Notes under the pieces: model-generated
Seen by the model: only the letters and a program-made list of their open reading frames with translations
Database searches by the model: none
Told to the model about the DNA's origin: nothing
Source of the DNA: Mauremys mutica
Lineage: Eukaryota > Chordata > Testudines > Geoemydidae
Direction: 5' to 3'
Length of the DNA: 64,000 nt
Assembly (NCBI RefSeq): GCF_020497125.1
Contig: NC_059082.1
Coordinates: 54,830,524 to 54,894,523 of the forward strand
Made by a program: the position numbers and the translations under genes
Part shown: positions 35,703 to 47,601 of the stretch, in pieces
Numbering within the stretch: position 1 is the stretch's first letter
How the letters are laid out: each line of letters begins with the position of its first letter

Positions 35703-36595
35703 CAGTGCTCTCCAACCTTTTTACGTCCAAGATCACTTTTTGAATTTAAGGGCAACCCAGGATCTCCCCCGCCCCTTCCCTGATGCCCTGCCCCGCTCAC
35801 TCCATCCCCCACTTCTGTTGCTCACTGTCCCCCACCCTCACTCACTTTCACCGGGCTGGGACAGGGGGTTGGGGTTCGGTGCAGGCTCTGGGCTGGGGCC
35901 AAGGGGTTCACAGTGTGGAGGGGGTTCCGGGCTGAGCCTGGGGCAGGAAGTTGGGGTGCAGGAGGAGGTGAAGGGTGAAAGCTCTGGGAGGGAGTTTGGG
36001 TGCAGGAGGGGGCTCCAGGCTGGCACAGAGTGTTGGGGTGTAGGAGGGGGTATAAGGTGCTGGCTCTGGGAGGGGGCTCAGAGCTGGGGCAGGGGCTTGG
36101 AGTGCAGGAGGGGGCATGGGGTGCCGGGTCTGGGAAGGGGGTTGGGGTGAGGGCTCCCACCAGGCAGCACTTACTTCAGGCGGCTCCTGGTCAGCAGCAC
36201 AGTGCAGCTAAGGCAGGCTCCCTGCCTGCCCTGGCCCCACGCTGCTCCTGGAAGGGGCCAACGTGCCCCTGTAACCCCTGAGGGTGGGGGACATGTGGCT
36301 CTGCACAATGCACCTCTCTGAAGGCACCACCCCCACAGCTCCCATTGGCCACAGTTCCCTATTCCTGGCCAATAGGAGGTGCAGGGGCGGTGCTTGCAGG
36401 CAGGAGCAGCGCACAGAGACCCCTCCCCCGCAGGCCGCAGTGGGCATGCTGGGCGCTTCCTGGAGTGCTGTGGGACTGGGGCAGGCAGGGAGCCTGCCTT
36501 AGTGGCAGCCCCACTACACCACCAGAGATCATGATCGACTGGGAGAGTGTCCAGGATCAACCAGTTGATCATGATCAACCGGTTGGTGACCACTG
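35703..36595. mobile_element. hAT-type MITE inserted in the I-clade LINE
   Basis: The ends CAGTGCTCTCCAACC and (reverse complement) CAGTGGTCACCAACC match at 13 of 15. The flanks CCACAGAG (35695-35702) and CAATAGAG (36596-36603) match at 6 of 8. Internal minisatellite-like G-rich repeats occupy 35850-36150, and a CCAAT palindrome block lies at 36330-36385. Confidence 0.82.
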
Positions 36596-36788
36596 CAATA
36601 GAGAATGAAGAAGCAAACCTAGCATATAGTGCTGTTGAGATCCCAATGCAGACATTATATTTTCTTTAAGAATTTATAATATTTATAACCTATGTGGGAA
36701 ATTAGAAAGTTCAGAGCTACAAGAAATAGTGCAGAATGCTAAAAAGATCTTATATTATATGTGGTGACCCAATAATAGTAATGATAAT

Positions 36789-37430
36789 ACTTGTGGTAGG
36801 AAGAGAGCTTGAGACATAAGCTTTTCTATTAGAGGCCTCATATGAGGCAAGACCTGCTCACAGAATCTGCAAGAACAGGGCTGATATTGCAGAAATACAT
36901 GTTCCTAAGAAGTGCTAGCCACGGAGCACTCACGCAAACACATCCAGATATCAAGTGGTAACAGATCATCCCTATATCAAGAATGTTACAAAAACATTCC
37001 CCAAGAATAACAGGAACACACTGACCCCTCCTAAAAGATGAGTTCAGGATGACAGTATGGAACAGAGATGTTTTGATCGAACCAACATGTACAAGGTGAT
37101 AAGTGATAACTAGCCACATCAGGGGCAGTAACTACAGTAACTATGTCAGGGGACAGTATTAACTTGTTTGTATCGGGGTATAAAGATGTATCTCAGAGGG
37201 AATATCTTTGTCTGACCTAGGGAGGAACGGAACGTCCCACTGTTCACTGAGCTGGTCCATTGTTACAGGCATACATGTATTAGTGGTCCGGTACAGTCTG
37301 CAGGATACTAGTACCATGCTTTGTCAACAATAAACCTGGCTAGGTGTCTTTGTCCCTCAACAGATCTTGTGGTCATTGGGCGGTTCACTCAAGGTCTGCC
37401 ATTCCAGCTGTCTGTGCAGGACTGCGGCGA
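36789..37430 (+). mobile_element. Probable solo LTR of an endogenous retrovirus-like element
   Basis: The stretch starts TGTGGTAGGA and ends near GACACA. It contains a TATA-like 'GGTATAAAG' (about 37179), an AATAAA signal (about 37330), and a U5-like tail rich in T and G. It interrupts the endonuclease part of the I-clade LINE: the 'GDPNNSND' side is at 36765 and the 'TDNNGTCLEKF' side at about 37505. No clear TSD was found, and no retroviral protein coding was seen. Confidence 0.5.
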
Positions 37431-40105
37431 CACACAGAGGGAACACACATGCACAGCCAAACATCTATCAACATCTAACCACAATAATAATAAATAGTGG
37501 GGCAATAAGGCAACTGATAACAATGGCACATGCTTAGAAAAGTTCATTGATGAAAACAATCTAGTGGTTTTAAACAATGGCACCTCAACTAAATTTAATG
37601 CAGCAGATGGTAGTTTTTCTTTCTTAGACCTGGGATTTATAAGAGCAGATACTGCAAATGGGAAATAGTAAAGATCTAAGATAAGGCAATCACACAAAGA
37701 TTTACCAAACAAAACAAAACAAAACAAAAACAGTTGGAGAAAGCACTGTGGGTGGAAGAAAGATAAGACAACAGAAATATACAGGCAAATTTAAAAAAAT
37801 GAATGGAATTCAGACTAAGAGTAGTCACATCCAAGTTCTTATTGCCATCAATAAAATTGTTAGAAGTTCTGATAATGAGAAAGCAGAAGTTTTAACAGAA
37901 TAGTTTTAACTTTCAGAGAGGTGAGTAATGATGAAAATCAAAGTGCAGGTTTTTGCGAGAGTAAAAGACAATTAATTGAAGGGACTCATGAACTATTATT
38001 TAGGTGAGGTAAAGATGAAGATACTGTCCTGAAAGAATGGATTTTTATGTGAGAATTTGAGATGAGCTATTGACATCAACAAGAATACATCCCCAGCTAA
38101 AATAAAATATGCACAATAATATTTAAATCTCTCTCTGAAGGCAGTTTGAAGTTTCGCTTGGAATTATATAATACTATATGGAGAAAAAAAAAAGAGTGCT
38201 ACTGGTAGGATAGAAACATGCAGACGTAATTCCAATATGAACACCAGGCAAACAAGTGGATGCTTATAGACCTATTGCCCTTATGTTCTGTCTGGGTAAA
38301 ACTATGAAGAGAATGGTGAATGGAAGATCGGTTGCTTATTTGGAAAACAATGGTATTATAGATAAGGTACAAGGTGGTTTTAGGAGAGGAAGATGCACCA
38401 TTGATCACACTGTTAAATTAGAAGATGAAATACATGAGGCATGAAGGTTGCATGATAGCTGTCTTTCTAGATATTGAAAAGGTGTATGACATGCTCTGGA
38501 GGGAAGGCTTGTTGTACAAAGTAGGTGCACTAGGGATAAGAGAAAGAATGTATAGGTAGAGACTTTTTGAGTAAAAGGACCATGCAAGTCAGAGCTGGGA
38601 AAGTTATGTTGATGATAGATAATATAGGGACGTGTTATCAGCCGAACCTTATTTATTATGATAAACTATCTCCCAAAATGAATAAGTGCCAGAGGCAGGT
38701 GTCACTCTATTCGCAGATGATTGTGCTCTGTGGGTTAGGAACAGTAATACTGAGGTGGCAGAAAAGAGTTAGGAGAGATCTTTGACTGGGGCACTGCATG
38801 GTTCAAGTTCTCCATTGCCAAAACCAAAGGATTGATCTTTACAAAAAGGAAAATTACAAAGGAATGTAAACTGTATCTGTATGGAGAACAAATAGATACA
38901 GTTAAAAGGTTTAAATTCCTAGGGGTAATATCTGATATTAAATTACTTTGAAAGATCATATAAGCTATGTTAAAGATAAATGCACAAGAAGGATTAATCT
39001 GCATAAAGTCTTGCTAGGACCAGTTGGGGGGTGGATAAGAAAATGCTTCTGATAGTACACAGACCCTGAATCAAACTGGTTATTAACTATAGCTGCCACA
39101 CCTTTGGATCAGCATCAAAATTGGAACTTAAAAAGATCAGATTTAATAAAAGCCCAGGCACTTTGAATTGCCTGTTGTGCATTTATTATAGCACCTATAT
39201 GCATGCTATGGCAAACTTCTAGTGAAATGCCAGTTACATTACCAATGAAACTACAGGACCTAACTTTCCAGGCCAAAGTTAATGAGAATTGCAATGATGA
39301 AAGTACCAAACAAATATATAAGGACTGTTGAGAATCTGATAGGTGAACTATAGCAGACTATGTTAGAATGTCACATGCCATTCAAGTTAAAGTGTGGATG
39401 CAGTAACTGAAAGACAAGGAAAAAGTAAATGATGTCAAAATTCTTGGTTATGGGATAATTAGTTGTAGATGGAAAGTTGCATATCCAAATGTGGATTTAG
39501 ATGCATTTTATAAACTTAAGGGTAAAAAAGAGACAAAGTATTAAAAGTGAAGTGTATATAGATGAAAAGTAGAGTTGTTTTTGTCAAATGTATACAAATG
39601 GGTCCAAAAGAGAAATGACAGAGAAGGCAGTTGAAAATGCTGTAAGAAATGAAAATATTGACACAGAAATACTCTTGAGTAATCAGGAATTAAAAAGTGT
39701 TATACAGAAAAATTTAAAAGAGGAATAGCAAAAAATATTAATGAAAAAAAGAGAAATTTTTTTTTGAATTGTGCCCCAGAGTTGAGGATTATGACATACT
39801 TCAGGGGATGGATAGGAAAAGTGAAGTGATTTTATTTAGAGTATTAACTGGCCATTGTGGCTTAAACAGAAGTCTTTGTCAAATAAATAGAAGAAACAAT
39901 TGATCAGCTTTTATGGGTATGTAAGGGCTTTGATAAAGAAGGGAAACAGCTTTCTGAGGGATTCAAACATCTTAAGGTAACAAAAGTTACATTATGTTAT
40001 TTAGTTAAAATATTGGGGAAATGGGGTAATATTAGAAAGGCATTGTTACATTACCTGAAGGATACAGGGCAGAGTGAGATAATTTCAGCCACGGATTATT
40101 TGGGA

Positions 40106-40600
40106 ATTATAGCGGGTGGCAGCTGTAGATTACTCAGTCAAGTCTGCTTCACCATGAAAAAAAGAAAGAAAGGAGCTACAGGAAGAAAGTCTGCGGTCAG
40201 TCTCTGGGGGTTAGACAAGGGAGGAAGCAGTCCAGGAAGGCAGCAAGCAGTCGGAAGGAGTAGGCCTTGGCTGCCAGATGGCTTCCCTGGGATGGACCCC
40301 CGAGTAGAGGGAAGACCTGGGTTCCCCTACCTGCCACTGAGGAAGGACCACTTTGCCCAGAGAGAGGTGGAAGGTCATTGGACTATTGCTAGGTTGGAAT
40401 TTCTGGTACCCCGGAAGTGGGGGACTAGAGCATGACCTGGCTGGAGGGCCAAGTTGTGGGAAGAGAAGAGAACACTGCCGCAACTGAGTGACTGTCAATA
40501 GGGGACACTTTATGGGGAGTCAGCTGCTACCCCGCCCCTGGCCACAAGAAAGTACTTCTGTGGTGAGCAAAGCCTTTTACAGAAGAAAATACTGGGTCCT
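40106..40600. other. Unassigned repeat-like sequence
   Basis: Purine-rich and moderately GC-rich stretch between the LINE 3' region and a CR1 end. Its style resembles LTR retroelement flanks, but I found no defining ends or domains. Confidence 0.3.
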
Positions 40601-40933
40601 AAGGCACTCGTGATTCTAACAGAGAAAGGCAGAACAAGAGCCAATGTCTGAAAGCTGAAGCCAGACAAATTCAGGTCAGAAATACAACGCACATGTTAAT
40701 AGTGAGGTGATTATGCACTGGAACAAGCTACCAAGAGAGGTGGTGAATTCTCGGTCTCTGGATGGTTTCAGATCAAGACCGGATGTCTTTCTGGAAGAAG
40801 CTTTGGCCCAACACAAGTCATTAGGCTCTATGCAGGGGTAAACGTGCGAGGTTCTTTGGCCTGTGCTATCCAGGAGGCCAGGCTAGATGATCTGATGGTC
40901 ACGTCTGGCCTTAAACTCTATGAATTTATTATG
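40601..40933 (+). mobile_element. Old CR1 LINE 3' end
   Basis: Shows 'gattatgcactggaacaagc' (the W-N-K/L-P C-terminus), 'ggccaggctagatgatctgatgg' and a degenerate 'aaactctatgaatt' tail, in the order of a CR1 3' terminus. Strongly diverged. Confidence 0.8.
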
Positions 40934-42970
40934 TACAATTCTGGCTTAAAGTCAACACACCCAGCCCAAAGCAGCGGTGGGGGCAGGGCATGGAGCTACA
41001 CAGACCTTGAACGTGGTGGCTAGGGAAAGCCGGTATCTGTTGGGCTGAGAGGGGAGACACTTGGATGGCTGGGAGTGATGGGGTGGGTGTTCATCAGCTG
41101 ACTGTGGCAAATGTGCTTATTTGCAGGCACTGAGGGACGGTAAGGGGTGCTGGGCACAGGGATTGCAGCTGGAATGGGGGGGGCCTGCTGGAGGGACAGG
41201 GTGGTGGCTGGGGCCTGGAATGGTGTAATGTGGGGGTGTGGGGAGTGGCAGCTGCTTTAGTGCTGGTTTGGGTGTTAAGGGAGGCAGCACTGGGGTAGTG
41301 GCTGAGACGGTGTCTTTGCTTGGGGCAGTTGATTGTAACTGGCTGTGGATGGGAGGGCAGAGAGCCTGGGACTAAATTGGGCCTCTCCCCTTGCCCTGTG
41401 GGTCCTTCCTGCCTGGGATCGAGCAGAGGGAGCAGTGAGAGAAGAGGTGCCACAGCGATCTCTGCTGGCCAGCAGGTGTAACTGCCTGCCCTGCCCACTG
41501 CTCAGACAGGCGTGTGAGGTTGCAGGTGAGCTTCCACATTGGAGTGCTATGTGAGGTAGATGTTTGGCTAGGAGTGAGCCAGGAGCTTGTGCCCTCTCCA
41601 TACCCCCATATGGAGAGGGCACAAGCTCCTGGCTCACTCCTTTCTCCTCTCCAGGACAGCGCTATATGGGGTCATGCAGGTAGCAGCTGTCTCTGTTGCT
41701 GCCTCCAGGGCCATGTCCCACACAGGCAGCTTGCTGCTGGGGAGCAGCACCGGCAGGAATCAGCCCTGCAGCAGCCTCTGCGGACAGCAGCTGGAACTGC
41801 AGGCCAATGCCAACAGCATCTAGTGACTAGACCAGAACTGCAGTGTCCCGCAGGAATCCTGAGCTGCCAGGAGCTGCTCTTGAGATCGCCAGATGCCAAG
41901 AGAGTACTGCACTATTATGGAACTTGTGACGGTATCGTGAGAGTTGCCAATGGTGAGGCAGAGCTGCTGACATTCACTCAAGAGTAACTTGAGTTTTCTA
42001 CTCACCCTTAGCCTTGCAGAGCCAGAATAGTGCTCAGGGTGGCTCATCCACCGTGAGAATGGCTTGGGGATGTTCAGGCAGCAACGCCAGTACAACTGGC
42101 AACTACACAGGGTGGCAGAGGGTGCGTTCATAGCTGCCTCTCCTTACAGCTGAAAGAGTGACATTTTTCATTGGTGACAAGACATCACTAATTCTCACAC
42201 ACACACAGGCTCCTCCAGGCAGTAGGAGCAGAGGCAGGATCTTATTGCTTGAACCCCAGAGAAGCTGGGGGAATAGTGAGGCTATAGTGGTGCATAAGGC
42301 CTTTTGTTCACACCTACCATCCAATGTTCTGCAACTCCAGTTCCTATAGGGGGCCCTGGCCTGCTTTGTGTTCCCAGTTTCCCTGCTGTTGGCTCCTACA
42401 AATGGCACCCGACCTCCCCTGCTCCTGATAAGGAGCCCTGTCTGTGATGTGGGTAGAAAACGCACTGTTTCCCTTCTGATCACACACTCGCTTCAGGCTG
42501 AATCCTCTCCGAAGCCGGGAGCTGCTGTGTGCTGAAACGCACACTTGCAAAGCTTTCTGTGCACCAGAACGCTTGCCACAGCATTTGCAGCTGCAGTTTC
42601 TTGTTCAGCTAGACCAGCCATATTGTGCTGGGTTACTCAAAAGCCAAAACAGCTCCCCTCCCCCACGGAGTGGCTCCAGCTGCAAACACACCTGCTGACA
42701 ATGTGCTTCTTGGCAAAAACCAGCATGCCCCTTTCTGCGTATGCAGTAAAGGAGATGAAAGGGCCAGGAGAATCAATCATTCTCAAACTGCCCAAGGGTC
42801 AGAGATTTTGCTGCACTGTATCAATTCTCTTTTTAATGCTTAAACATTGCAAGCAAGAGGTTTGCTCATCCCAGGGCATTGGTCTTGCACATTGGAGACT
42901 GCAGTATCCTGGGGCCATTTGCTGTATCACTGATCTTAGTGAAACCCACACACCTCCTGGGTGAGGTGTT
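40934..42970. other. Upstream flank, no gene recognised
   Basis: GC-moderate sequence with several short open frames but no domain, splice-bounded exon or named repeat, except the perfect hairpin at 41571-41640 and a short (CA)n near 42198-42208. Confidence 0.4.
41571..41640. repeat. Perfect 32-bp inverted repeat (hairpin) with 6-nt loop
   Basis: The left arm 41571-41602 and right arm 41609-41640 are exact reverse complements over 32 bases, around the loop CCCCCA. The arms contain 'GCCAGGAGCTTGTGCCCTC'. No decay is visible, so the duplication is recent or maintained. Confidence 0.97.
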
Positions 42971-42974
42971 CTGT

Positions 42975-43145
42975 CCCCTCTAGTGGCACCGAGACCACTT
43001 AGAGATTCATGAGGCTGCTACACCCTTAACTAAGGGCCATGTGGCTTTTAGCTCATGCAGTAGAGGCTCGTACACTAAGCTCCCAAGGTCCCAGGTTTGA
43101 TCCCACCTACTGGGGTCTGTCGATATTGCATTAGTACTGGGCACT
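42975..43145 (+). repeat. tRNA-derived SINE or tRNA-like sequence
   Basis: A-box-like 'TAGCTCATGCAGTAGAGG' and B-box-like 'GGTCCCAGGTTTGATCCC' are spaced as in a tRNA (about 43050-43115). The region does not fold cleanly as a functional tRNA by eye, and the flanks look like a SINE body, so a tRNA-derived repeat is favoured. Confidence 0.6.
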
Positions 43146-44190
43146 ATCCTCTGGCAGAATTACATATGAGGCCTAATTTAATCCCTTCCTTTAGAACCCT
43201 TTCCCAGTGAGGACTCCCATGTCTGTCAGGCAAAAGCAACCTCTGCTAATGCAAGCACAAAGGTCTGGGCATCGTGAGCACAGCTGAGATATACAAGGGG
43301 GAGACTGTACAGCTTGTCAAGAGGTTTCACTTCTGAAAGCAAATAGAGACGTTCAGAGAGGAAGTTATAAGCACCAGCCAGTTTGGGGGTCTTTGATACA
43401 TGTCAGCACTGGGCAGCTGTAGTATCAGACCCTAAACAGACAGCCAATATTAAAGTCACACAGCCTTCTCTTTCCACACTGGAGGGCAAATTCAATATAA
43501 ACTTAAGCCAAACACTTCACTGGAGACCTTCTTTGCCTCTTCCTCTTTCAACTTTAAGTGCTATATAACCCAGATCAGAGGCAAAGAATAAAGCAAAAGT
43601 CTCACTGGTTCTTGCTGGAGGCAGCTGCCTTTCACAAATCGATACATCTGAGTGAGAGAACCTGCTTCACAGGATACTTAAAGTTGACTAGGTAGACCTG
43701 TCAATATAAAAATAACCTATTGTAAAATCTGGAGTCTTCCCTCCCTGTCTCACTGATAACTCCTGAGAGGATTCAGACTGAAAGAACTTTCAAAATCTAA
43801 TTTCCTGTTCACTCAGAAAGCTGTTCCTTTGCTTTTATCTTTCAGAGGTATAGACAGTGATGTCAAACTGGTCAGTTTCCCTTTCTGTTTTTAGTCACTT
43901 TCACAATCTAGATCTCCAGCTCAGGAGGTTACTTACAGAAAAACACAAACCAACCCAGACCATTTCCAGATAAATCTTTAAGCCATAGCTATTCTGGTTA
44001 GGTTTTCTAACCCTTTGAAACAAAAGCTAAATTTGCATTCTAAAATCAATGGACTGTTCTTTGATATTTTATTCTTTTCTCCTGGAAATTTGCAATTAAA
44101 ATCCTAAATGTATCTTACAGCACCCGCTTACTAATTCATGTGAATGACATGGAGATCCCTTGTGAATTACTGAATTTTGCAAGTTAGTAA
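43146..44190. other. Nothing recognised
   Basis: AT-moderate sequence without coding or transposon signatures that I can identify. Confidence 0.45.
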
Positions 44191-44194
44191 GCTC

Positions 44195-44313
44195 CTGATC
44201 CTGCAAACACTTAGAACGTATGTAACTACATTCATGTGAATAACCCCACTGAATCAAATGCAGCTACTCCTGTGAGTACAGCTAAGCATGTGTTTAAGGG
44301 TTTGCAGGATTAG
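44195..44313. repeat. Ancient palindromic MITE-like repeat
   Basis: The ends CTGATCCTGCAAACACTTA and (reverse complement) CTAATCCTGCAAACCCTTA are inverted, 17 of 19 matching. The pattern recalls an ancient amniote interspersed repeat; the family name is uncertain. Confidence 0.6.
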
Positions 44314-44556
44314 AGTGTAGATGACAAAATACCACAAGACAGTGCATCACAGAACGTACTTTCTTCAGTTAGACACTTGCAGTTTGTTTGAATTGCATAT
44401 CACATTATTATTACACCCACAGTAAATACCAGGGAATAGTCAGGTTTTAAAGATAATGACATCTTCATGATTAATATGAGACCTCACTTCAGCACGTGCA
44501 GAGTGTAGCTTTGTGAAGGAGTAGAAAGAGGTCATTGATATTTTGGATGAATTATA

Positions 44557-44821
44557 GGGTAGGTCTATACTGCAACCAGAGGTGTGACTCTAGCATGTGT
44601 AGCTTTGATCTCACTAGCTCCAATAACAATAGAGGGAAACCATGGCAGTGCGGGTCATGCAAGCCCACCTGAACCCCTGGGTATATACTCAAGCAGTTAG
44701 CCCATGCTGTCAAGGCTTCAGTGCTATTGTTACTCCAGCTAACTAGATGAGGGCTAGCCCAGGTTTGTCTACAACTGCTGCAGTCACACCTCGTATTGCA
44801 GTGTTCTGTGTAGACACACCC
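44557..44821. mobile_element. MITE with GGGTNNGTCTA-type ends
   Basis: Inverted ends GGGTAGGTCTATACTGCAAC and (reverse complement) GGGTGTGTCTACAC...ACTGCAA, followed by a second matched block AGGTGTGACT. It belongs with the TCTACACT-ended group at 35091, 53010 and 56367. Confidence 0.7.
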
Positions 44822-44824
44822 TGA

Positions 44825-46245
44825 GTGAGCAGGTCTGAAGGCTTGGATCCAACCTACCAAAGGCTCCACCAAACCCAAGTGCCCTCCCTTTATATGCTAA
44901 GCCAACAGAAGTGACTGTGTACATTTTCTGCCCAATTCTAATACACACTTTAATTTCTACCTTGGCATGAAATTCACTCCTACAAAGCTCTATGAGCCAC
45001 TCAAGGCCCACTTAAGGCTTATTTTTAGTATTTAAGTGGGATGTAAGTGGTGTGTGGGCATTGCGCTGTCAGGTTCACCTGTGGTGAATACAAATGATCA
45101 GCCAATGAGCATGTCACATCACTATCCTAGTTTAACTTGCCTAAAGATTGCACCCAAGTATCCTGACCCTGTGCGTATAGTGAACACATGCAAAGCCTGT
45201 GCGTGTTGGGAGATTACTGTAGCTAGGTTATAAAACTGTATGCAAACATCTGCCTGAGTTTGAAAATGAATTTTCCTGTCAAGTGTTTGCATCCCTTCCA
45301 GGGTTTGTTTTCCAGATCCATCCAGCCACTCAAGCCTCACTGGCACAAAGACTCCAGAGATGTAAATGAAGCTCGAGGGCTGACATATACTGCAAGTGAG
45401 TTTTGATGCATATATTTGATTGTAATACTAGCAATTCACACTGTGCTGGGTAGTTACACAAACCATCCCCGTCAGGGATGAGGGAAAATACCAGCTTTCT
45501 CTGGATCCAAACTTCGTGGGTTCATGGACCTCCCCTCAGCCCAAGCCCTGGTCTGTGGATCCTGTCTTAATTGCTCCCTGGGTGTGAGGATTAGTGAAGT
45601 GTGGGTTAATGAGGTACTGCTCTAAGATTAGATTGATAGTGGAACAGGTTTATGACAGAAATGCCCATTTACTCTTAATTACAGAGATGCTACATTTGAC
45701 TGTACAAACGAATGTAATGTGACATTGCAGGCTCTGGGATTTTCATTCTAATGTGCATTGCAGCTTCACTAGATGGTGCTGTGGAGTAGTATCTGAGCTA
45801 AGAGGTGAAAACATTATCTAAAAGTTGTATCTGCTCTGATGCAACCTCTGGTAATAGTTTAAAAGGAACTTTCAGGTCAAATTTGGTCCCAAATGTAGGT
45901 TTTATAAATTAAAAAAAAATTAAAAAACCTGTAAGACTTTCATGCTATTGTAAAAGACATCTAATTGTAACAGCGATTTTAAACAAACACTGCCTGGCAG
46001 CATCTGCAACCCAGTATTGCTACACTGTGCTAGCTCATAAGAATGTGAAGTTGATTAGAAACTTACTAAAAACAGTGAAACTGACCTGTCAATTTTCATT
46101 TTGGAAGCCTAAAGAAATTAACCCTGAACTTTGCACTTTCAGCTACAAAACTGTAGTGCTTTGGGGTTGGGTGATGCTTTTATTGCTTGTACATTAAAAA
46201 AAATAAGGGGGGGGAATTTAATCTAATGACTCAGTTCAGATATCC
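44825..46245. other. Nothing recognised
   Basis: No coding segment, RNA gene or transposon terminus that I can support. Confidence 0.45.
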
Positions 46246-46247
46246 TG

Positions 46248-46351
46248 AGAGTATAAAGCCAGGAGGGACCATTAGATCATCTAGTATGACCTCCTGTATA
46301 CCACAGGCCCTTGCATTTCACCCTGTTATACCCACTATTGTATTGACCCCA
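46248..46351 (-). mobile_element. Old CR1 LINE 3' end, minus strand
   Basis: 'aagccaggagggaccattag', 'atcatctagtatgacctcct' and 'accacaggccc' appear in the order of a reverse-complemented CR1 3' UTR. Confidence 0.8.
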
Positions 46352-47101
46352 ATTGTAATAAATTAAAGGGAGGGGGTAGCTCCCTTTTATGGGCACCCAG
46401 CCAGCCAGCTAGCTATAAAATCCTCTTAGAAGCTGTTCTCTACTTGCTTTACCTGTAAAGGGTTAAAAAGTCCATAGGTAAAAGGAAAGGAGTGGGCACC
46501 TGACCAAAAGAGCCAATGGGAAGGCTAAAACTTTTTTAAAATTGGGAAAAAACTTCCCCTTTGTCTGTCTGTGTTCTGCCAGAGAGTGGAGACAGGAATT
46601 ATGCTGTAAGAGCTTGGGCCAGGTATGAAAAAATCATCAGATCATACCTAGAAACTACTCATTTGAAACCCAAGATATGTAAGTAGATCACAAAATGTCT
46701 AGGAAGATGGGATTAGGTTTATCTCTTATTTCTTTATGGCTTGTGGACTCCGATGTGCTAACTCCAAATGCTTTTGTTTTGCTGGTAATCTTTAAGCTGG
46801 ACCTCAAGAAGGTTATTCTTGATGCTTAATTTTTGTAAGTGGGTTTTTAAAATCTAGCAATGGCCTGAGAGTTCAAATGTATTTCTCTCTTTTTGGTTTT
46901 AATAAAATTTACCTTTAAGAACAGGACTGGATTTTGTGTCTTAAGAGGTTTGTGCACATGTTTAATTAGCTGGTGGCAACAGCTGATTTCCTTTTTTTTT
47001 TTCCTTTTCTTTCTCAGGTCTTCCCCAGAGTGGGGGAGTGAAAGGGCTTGCAGGTACCCCACAGGAAGGAATTCCCAAGTGCACCTTTCTGGGTTCTCAA
47101 A
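46352..47101 (+). mobile_element. LTR-like sequence, 3' side cut off by a MITE
   Basis: Starts TGTAATAAATT and includes a polyadenylation signal (AATAAA, about 46901) followed by GT-rich DNA. It also carries 'gctataaaatcc' (about 46412) as a possible TATA region and a polypyrimidine stretch near 46990. The order resembles U3-R-U5 of a turtle LTR retrotransposon. The right end is not seen, and no coding region is attached. Confidence 0.4.
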
Positions 47102-47552
47102 GGCATAGGCACCAACTTTGTAGGTGCTCCGGGGCTGGAACACCCACAGGGAAAGATTAGCAGGTGCTCTGCACCCACCAGCAGCCAAGCTCCACTCTTC
47201 TCACCTCCTTCTCCCCCCCCCAGTGCACCACATCCCCATTCCTCCCAGCACTTCCCATCCCCCGCCACCTAACAGCTGTTTGGCAGTGCTTAGGACTTTC
47301 GGGAGGAGGGGGGACACAGTGCACTCAGGGGAGGAGGTGGAAAAGAGGCAAGGTAGGAGCAGGGACTTTGGGGGAAGGGGGTGGAATGGGGCAGGAAGGG
47401 GAGGCAGCAGGGCTGGGGTGGGAAAAGGCAAGGTGGGGTTGGGACTTTGGGGAAGGCATGGAATGGGTGTGGGGTGAGGGCAGCGCAGGGGTGGGAAGAG
47501 GCAGGGCAGGAGGAGCATAGCATGCCTGGCAGAGGGGAAGTCCGCACCTATT
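47102..47552. mobile_element. hAT-type MITE with CATAGGCACC end
   Basis: The left end CATAGGCACCAACTTTG and right end (reverse complement) AATAGGTGCGGACTTCC are imperfect inverted repeats around a GC-rich, minisatellite-like interior (G-rich from 47310 to 47515). No 8-bp TSD was found. Open frames in it are artefacts. Confidence 0.5.
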
Positions 47553-47601
47553 ATTTACCACTCTCTCAATTTTTGAGAGATCTGCAAACTTCATCAGTGA
47601 T

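Larger units (their letters stand above)
33160..40105 (+). mobile_element. Decayed I-clade LINE (ORF1 zinc knuckles, EN, RT, RNase H), broken by four insertions
   Basis: Segments in order on the plus strand. 33387-33612: ORF1 part 'HHGVLLVECKNKEKADKLL'. 34620-34800: CCHC knuckles, for example CYKCQRYGHV-like and CCKCGGEHS. 35455-35640: endonuclease start 'ELKANILEIKTKPNVKCILETWL'. 37510-37650: EN middle 'CLEKFIDENNLVVLNNGTSTKF'. 38250-38440: RT 'YRPIALMFCLGKTMKRMVN...GGFRRGRCTIDH'. 38455-38500: 'DIEKVYD'. 38710-38735: 'FADDCALW'-like. 39580-39620: 'YTNGSKREMTEKA', an RNase H motif with D changed to N. An RNase H domain after RT is typical of the I group and absent from CR1. Interruptions are at 33613-34464, 35091-35393, 35703-36595 and about 36789-37430. 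Many stops and frameshifts make it inactive. Confidence 0.78.

Noticed and set aside
47102..47560. 8-bp TSD for the MITE with CATAGGCACC end
   Set aside because: No matching 8-mers could be found at the candidate ends, so only the imperfect inverted termini are reported.
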